From contig JAWXVA010000056.1 in the NCBI GenBank assembly GCA_044425815.1, positions 1 to 16,364 of the forward strand: a stretch of 16,364 bases of DNA, given 5' to 3'. Made by a program: the position numbers and the translations under genes. Below, in pieces: positions 12,974 to 16,364 of the stretch. The notes under the pieces were generated by a model, which saw only the letters and a program-made list of their open reading frames with translations, did not search any database and was not told the DNA's origin. Positions within the stretch are counted from its first letter, which is position 1. Each line of letters opens with the position of its first letter. The DNA comes from CAUPWF01 sp044425815 (GTDB taxonomy: Bacteria; Bacillota; Clostridia; Lachnospirales; Lachnospiraceae).

Positions 12974-13320
12974 ATGTATACCTCCTAATATGTAAAAATC
13001 ATATCAAGGAAGCACCCAAACATACAGAATACAAAACGACCCAATCAAATTCCATTTTTAACCATTTTTTGGTTATTTTTTAACCTTTCCTCTAAATGCA
13101 AGAAAGCGGACAGCAAGTTCTACTTGCCATCCGTCTTTCAAAGTTAAAATAACTACTGTTCTGTCTTTTTTCATCATAATTAATCTCGAGATATTAAATT
13201 GAGTAATAATCACTATGCTCCATTTCGTTATCAAAACATAATGGGTACTAAAAGTATATTACTGACTATACTTGTTCATTCTTTCTATGTTGAAATACCT
13301 ACTACGTTTTTACAATATCT
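12974..13320. promoter_or_regulatory. non-coding region with phased AACC/GGTT motifs and a hairpin
   Basis: No gene is supported here. AACC (13060-13063), GGTT (13071-13074) and AACC (13082-13085) are separated by exactly 11 bp with A/T runs between them, forming two overlapping palindromes on one DNA face, about 90 bp upstream of the XRE start; a repressor site is plausible. A separate imperfect hairpin lies at 13102-13138 (CGGA-GCAAGT against ACTTGC-TCCG) without a clear T run; it may be a weak terminator for the membrane gene at 13321. Confidence 0.5.
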
Positions 13321-13695
13321 TCAGTGCTTAATTTTTCGAAATGCGATTCGTGTAATCGTCCAAATCATCGCTGTAACGATGCTATATGCAATCCCTTTAA
13401 TAAAATCAGAAGTAACTATGAATATTGCCACTCCGTAAATCAAACTACTGTTAGCAAACGCTAATCCATTCCAATTATTGCCCCAAGAATAAAATATATT
13501 TTTATTACCTTTCACCTCTAGATAAGAGATAATTGTGCCTATTGCAATTACAAATAATGATATAAAAATAGTAATATTTGCTGGAATATAATTAGGAAAT
13601 ATATACATTCTTATTAAAATACTTATAATACATAGACCAATATAATATATTAACATAGCTCCATCTGTTTTATTAAACAATCTTTTATTTTCCAT
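13321..13695 (-). CDS. small integral membrane protein, about four helices
   Basis: I do not recognise the family. The 124 residues contain four hydrophobic segments: about 15-33 (LIYYIGLCIISILIRMYIF), 38-58 (ANITIFISLFVIAIGTIISY), 78-95 (ANSSLIYGVAIFIVTSDF) and 99-117 (GIAYSIVTAMIWTITRIAF), with a basic C-terminus (RKIKH). There is no clear Shine-Dalgarno sequence before the ATG, so the start is uncertain. It is the last of a series of minus-strand genes downstream of the RiPP locus, with a 168-bp gap after the two-helix protein at 13864. Immunity or transport for the peptide is conceivable, but nothing in the sequence proves it. Confidence 0.6.
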   Translation of the reverse strand: MENKRLFNKTDGAMLIYYIGLCIISILIRMYIFPNYIPANITIFISLFVIAIGTIISYLEVKGNKNIFYSWGNNWNGLAFANSSLIYGVAIFIVTSDFIKGIAYSIVTAMIWTITRIAFRKIKH

Positions 13696-13863
13696 AATAT
13701 CTTATATGATAATTAAAAATTAATCATCCTATACTTTCAATATTATAATTTTCTTGTTTATATAGTTTGGGTATTTCATTAAACTACATGAGCATACTTT
13801 AAATAGATTCACTCCTATATTTGTGTTCTTTGGTACTCATTATCTATCGTTTACTAAATATCA

Positions 13864-14085
13864 TCACTTCTTTTTAATTACATATGCAACTACGTATAAA
13901 ACAACTAGTGTAAATACCGATAGTCCAAAAAGAATAACCAACCATAACGGAACATATCGATTTATTGTCCTTATACCTACAATTGCGATACAACCAAGTA
14001 ATACTCCATTTATTTTCCATGTAATTGACTTTAGCTGTTCTATTTTTTTTAAGGTACTATTATTTTCACTTCTATTTTTTTTCAT
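13864..14085 (-). CDS. small two-helix membrane protein
   Basis: This 73-residue protein has a charged, possibly helical N-terminus (MKKNRSENNSTLKKIEQLKS), two hydrophobic helices (about 25-40, INGVLLGCIAIVGI, and 46-70, PLWLVILFGLSVFTLVVLYVV) and a KKK end. The lysine-rich termini suggest both ends are in the cytoplasm. The Shine-Dalgarno sequence is weak (GGTGATGAG). No family is recognised. Size and shape match small immunity-type membrane proteins often found beside peptide antibiotic genes, and it is about 300 bp downstream of the Cys-rich precursor, but the link is positional only. Confidence 0.55.
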   Translation of the reverse strand: MKKNRSENNSTLKKIEQLKSITWKINGVLLGCIAIVGIRTINRYVPLWLVILFGLSVFTLVVLYVVAYVIKKK

Positions 14086-14391
14086 ATCTCATCACCATCT
14101 TTCCAATTATCGGTATTACTATAGCTTTACTATTGAGATTCTATTAACCTGCTTCAATTATAACCTTTGTGAATCAGCATTGACTATTTATAATATATAA
14201 TTTACTATTAGCCATTTATTCTTTTTAGAACCTTGTAACTGTTCATTCTCAACTTGTTTAGTCATCAATAATTTTATTTTACTTAATAACATCACTTATT
14301 TTAGTTTACTGCAATACACATATTGTCTTGAAAACAAAACTTATAGCTCATGTACTGGTTCGAACAGCTACACATTTTACCAATGATCTTA
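14086..14391. other. gap after the RiPP precursor gene
   Basis: No confident gene or terminator. The only coding hint is a 24-residue minus-strand frame at 14301-14375 with four cysteines (starting MCSCSN), 16 nt past the precursor stop and without a Shine-Dalgarno sequence. The rest is AT-rich without obvious structure. Confidence 0.4.
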
Positions 14392-14601
14392 TCAACCAAC
14401 AAATTCTCCTGGCTCCCTAAAATTTTCACTAGGATAATTTTTAGATCCTAACACTGTCATTGTATAATAAGTAGACCAAAGTCCCCCGGAACAAGAACAT
14501 GCACACATAGCTGCGCATTGACCTCCACAATTGCATCCGCCTCTTGTTTCTATACCATTACTCATAGAATTATAGATATCTTTTTTACCAAAATCACTCA
14601 T
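14392..14601 (-). CDS. Cys-rich RiPP precursor peptide
   Basis: This 69-residue peptide is the probable substrate of the maturation enzymes encoded upstream. A polar leader-like segment (MSDFGKKDIYNSMSNGIETR) is followed by a Gly/Cys core, GGCNCGGQCAAMCACSCSGG, with cysteines at 23, 25, 29, 33, 35 and 37, and then a 29-residue tail (LWSTYYTMTV and onward) with several aromatic residues. AAGGAG at 7 nt gives strong translation. It is downstream of the acyl-carrier-related gene by 47 bp. Peptides with CcpM-type radical SAM maturases in Clostridia (CLI_3235/Clo7bot type) are Cys-rich, which supports the call; those I recall end with the Cys cluster, so the long tail is unusual. The modification, probably at Cys or through thioethers, is inferred. 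Confidence 0.78.
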   Translation of the reverse strand: MSDFGKKDIYNSMSNGIETRGGCNCGGQCAAMCACSCSGGLWSTYYTMTVLGSKNYPSENFREPGEFVG

Positions 14602-14648
14602 ATAAATACTCCTTCCTAAAATAATTTTAAATTAATAGAATCTCTCAC

Positions 14649-14906
14649 TTATTTAACAATATTGCAAATATTATTATATGTATTAAATTTTTCTTTTAAT
14701 AATTCTTCTTCCGAAATTTCAATATCAAAATTTTTTTCAATATCAAAAAGCACTAAAACTAATTCTCTTGGTGGTAGCTTTATAGAATGAGAAAATAAAT
14801 TTACATCTCTTATTTCTTCTTGTTTCTCAAAATCTATACCTGTACGATGCAAAAAAATTTTATTAATAATATCGTTCTTGTTCTGAGAAATTTCATTTTT
14901 ATTCAT
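14649..14906 (-). CDS. acyl-carrier-related peptide-maturation protein (TIGR04069-like)
   Basis: This protein of about 85 residues has the plan of an acyl carrier protein: IREL-like helices, then RELVLVLFDIEKNFDIEISE and a last helix. At the place where carriers have DSL with the phosphopantetheine serine, the sequence reads IKLPPREL, so there is no serine to carry a prosthetic group. That matches the acyl-carrier-related proteins of Clostridia Cys-rich peptide clusters. I prefer the ATG at 14906, about 9 nt after AGGAGG; the ATG at 14912 is only 3 nt from it. It lies 8-14 bp after the TIGR04066-type gene, in the same operon. It may act as a docking or scaffold protein. Confidence 0.75.
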   Translation of the reverse strand: MNKNEISQNKNDIINKIFLHRTGIDFEKQEEIRDVNLFSHSIKLPPRELVLVLFDIEKNFDIEISEEELLKEKFNTYNNICNIVK

Positions 14907-14920
14907 ACACATCCACCTCC

Positions 14921-16006
14921 TTATATTGATGTCAGGGAACCATATTTTAAAAATTTTTCAATTATATCTTCTTTAAGTCTAATAACTTCTTTCTCATCTG
15001 ATAAACAATATAAGTTATCACTCTTTAATTCATGAATTTGGTCTTTTACAAATTTTTCATCTATTGTTAGATATTTTACTGTTCCTTTTGATTCACTTGC
15101 TTCAAAAAGAGCAGATTTTTCAACAACATTAAAACAATCTACCTCTATATTAAATTTGATTTTTATTACGCTTTCCATATATTGCAATTCACTATTTGTA
15201 TATTTTTTATACGGCATTGATAATATAACATAGTCTGGACGTACAGCTTGTGTGATTTCATACATCGTTACTCCTAAATCTCCAATACATTTATTAGAAA
15301 ATGGCAATATTCCTCCTGGTACACCAACTATAATTATATCTGGTTTATGCTCTGTTTCTAATCGTTTTAAAAGATTATTAAACATAACCATTTTTTTTAC
15401 TTCAGTATGTTCTTTTGAATACATGAAGCTTGGAAATGAATAAAACCCTAATAAATCACTTATTTTTCTTGAACCAATTTGTAACACATTAAACTTTTCA
15501 TATATCAGTTTTTTACGAAGAGATATCTGAATATCAAATTTATTTAGATTCTCGAATAAACTACATACAAATACGACCGGTGTATCAATATTATAAATAC
15601 GGCAAGCAAATTCATCCACTAAGTGCGTATAGTCATTATTTTTTATATAAATAATTTTTTCCTTAGGAATTCGTTGTTTTATTTCTTTAGTAATTTCATT
15701 ATCATAATCAAAAATCATTAAATGGTTTTCTCTTTGTACAAAACTCACCACTTTTCCAACTATATGGTTTCCAATACCTTCATATTCTTTTGAATTGTCA
15801 AATAACATAAGATCACATTTTTCCATCACTTCATGAGACATCTCATTTACTTTTAGTTTTCTATTTTTATAACCATAAGAATTACCAATAATCGAACCAC
15901 CTTTTAAACTTATCAGAGAAATTATTTCTCCACCTAATAACTTGCTGTCACAACTAAGAAAAGGAATCATTTCTTCTGAAAATGGATATAATACTATTTT
16001 TCGCAT
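14921..16006 (-). CDS. peptide maturation system protein (TIGR04066-like)
   Basis: This 361-residue protein matches, from memory, the TIGR04066 family that accompanies CcpM radical SAM enzymes. The start (MRKIVLYPFSEEMIPFLSCD) and the alternation of strands and turns, such as DLMLFDNS, TPVVFVCSLFE, PDIIIVGVPGGILPF and PDYVILSMPYKKY, suggest Rossmann-like alpha/beta domains. No catalytic motif is evident to me and its reaction is not known. AGGAGG precedes the ATG at 5-6 nt. It begins 16 bp after the radical SAM gene and ends 8-14 bp before the acyl-carrier-related gene. That set of neighbours is the strongest support for the call. Confidence 0.75.
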   Translation of the reverse strand: MRKIVLYPFSEEMIPFLSCDSKLLGGEIISLISLKGGSIIGNSYGYKNRKLKVNEMSHEVMEKCDLMLFDNSKEYEGIGNHIVGKVVSFVQRENHLMIFDYDNEITKEIKQRIPKEKIIYIKNNDYTHLVDEFACRIYNIDTPVVFVCSLFENLNKFDIQISLRKKLIYEKFNVLQIGSRKISDLLGFYSFPSFMYSKEHTEVKKMVMFNNLLKRLETEHKPDIIIVGVPGGILPFSNKCIGDLGVTMYEITQAVRPDYVILSMPYKKYTNSELQYMESVIKIKFNIEVDCFNVVEKSALFEASESKGTVKYLTIDEKFVKDQIHELKSDNLYCLSDEKEVIRLKEDIIEKFLKYGSLTSI

Positions 16007-16022
16007 GTCAGCCTCCTATATT

Positions 16023-16364
16023 CTATTTTTCAAATACAAAGTTCTTTATTTCGAAATCGTAACCCAAATCTTTCAAAACACAAAAATCTTTGAAATCACT
16101 TTCAATGCTATTTTTCATCCTATTGCATTCCATCTCAAATTCTTCACTTGTATACGAATTACTTAATGAGGCAATGCAAATTCTACACTCTTGATATGCC
16201 CAACATGCATGACATTTTTCTTCGCTATTCTTTTCTATATTTAAAATAGACTTCATTCTATCAAAGCAAAAACCTTCATCTAAATTTCCGATTATCATTT
16301 CTTCAAAATCTTCAGACACTTTTTCACATGGATAAAAATTCCCATCTGCATTAATAAATAATCT
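16023..16364 (-). CDS. CcpM-like radical SAM peptide maturase, C-terminal part (runs off the window)
   Basis: The frame is open through the window edge, so only the last 113 codons are present; the GTG at 16319 is internal. The visible part is a SPASM-type auxiliary cluster domain: NADGNFYPCEK (the typical entry to SPASM domains), GNLDEGF, then FCFDRM, KCHACWAYQECRICIAS and later MECNRM and DFCVLKDLGY. At least eight cysteines could bind auxiliary Fe-S clusters. The radical SAM CxxxCxxC motif would lie outside the window. It heads the cluster, with the TIGR04066-like, acyl-carrier-related and precursor genes downstream. It would modify the Cys-rich peptide, perhaps by forming thioether links. 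Confidence 0.82.
   Translation of the reverse strand, partial: RLFINADGNFYPCEKVSEDFEEMIIGNLDEGFCFDRMKSILNIEKNSEEKCHACWAYQECRICIASLSNSYTSEEFEMECNRMKNSIESDFKDFCVLKDLGYDFEIKNFVFEK

Noticed and set aside
13102..13138. Strong intrinsic terminator
   Set aside because: The stem is imperfect and no clear T run follows on either strand; kept only as a possible weak site.
13199..13438. Plus-strand open frame near the four-helix membrane protein
   Set aside because: No ribosome binding site; its second half is opposite the membrane protein gene and the first half looks non-coding.
13823..14200. Plus-strand frame opposite the two-helix protein
   Set aside because: No Shine-Dalgarno sequence, composition typical of antisense AT-rich DNA, and it covers a better minus-strand gene.

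Overview
The window is strongly AT-rich. Its genes carry Gram-positive ribosome binding sites (AGGAGG-type) and sigma-A-like promoters, and the gene content (Tn916-type integrase, PemK/MazF toxin, small XRE regulators, a Clostridia-type Cys-rich peptide/radical SAM maturation cluster) points to a Clostridia bacterium, probably Lachnospiraceae. Almost everything reads on the minus strand. I see no rRNA, tRNA or CRISPR array.

Region 1 (1-3004) is the end of an integrated mobile element. A candidate attachment/arm-site region (1-150) is followed by a tyrosine integrase and a small ribbon-helix-helix protein that share a promoter with a palindrome between -35 and -10. Next comes an overlapping run of XRE regulator, degenerate serine-recombinase domain, PemK/MazF-like protein and a small DUF6462-like protein.

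Region 2 (3248-12973) is an accessory island framed by two gapless direct repeats of about 646 bp (3383-4028 and 11982-12627, constant offset 8599). Each repeat carries the start of an XRE gene, a highly conserved non-coding block with a terminator, and a small two-CxxC zinc-ribbon protein. Between the repeats lie: a GHKL/HSP90-like ATPase gene cut off exactly at the repeat edge and interrupted by eight copies of a 7-bp repeat; a three-gene operon (single-pass membrane protein; dCTP-deaminase-fold protein with a C-terminal membrane anchor and missing catalytic residues; COG2509-like FAD oxidoreductase fused to a nucleoside-deoxyribosyltransferase-like domain); a two-gene unit with a possible ACG start; and a Septu-type (PtuA/PtuB) anti-phage system with a good promoter and a terminator. 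The layout suggests a defence cargo that entered or can leave by recombination between the repeats. The three-gene operon is my main candidate for an undescribed, nucleotide- or redox-related defence system.

Region 3 (12974-16364) holds two small membrane-protein genes of unknown role and the downstream part of a RiPP locus: a Cys-rich precursor with six cysteines in the middle of the chain, an acyl-carrier-related protein without the carrier serine, a TIGR04066-type maturation protein, and the C-terminal (SPASM) end of a CcpM-type radical SAM maturase that runs off the window. The precursor, with a long tail after its Cys cluster, looks unlike the short Cys-ending peptides I know for this family.

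All family names come from reading motifs by eye; no search was run.
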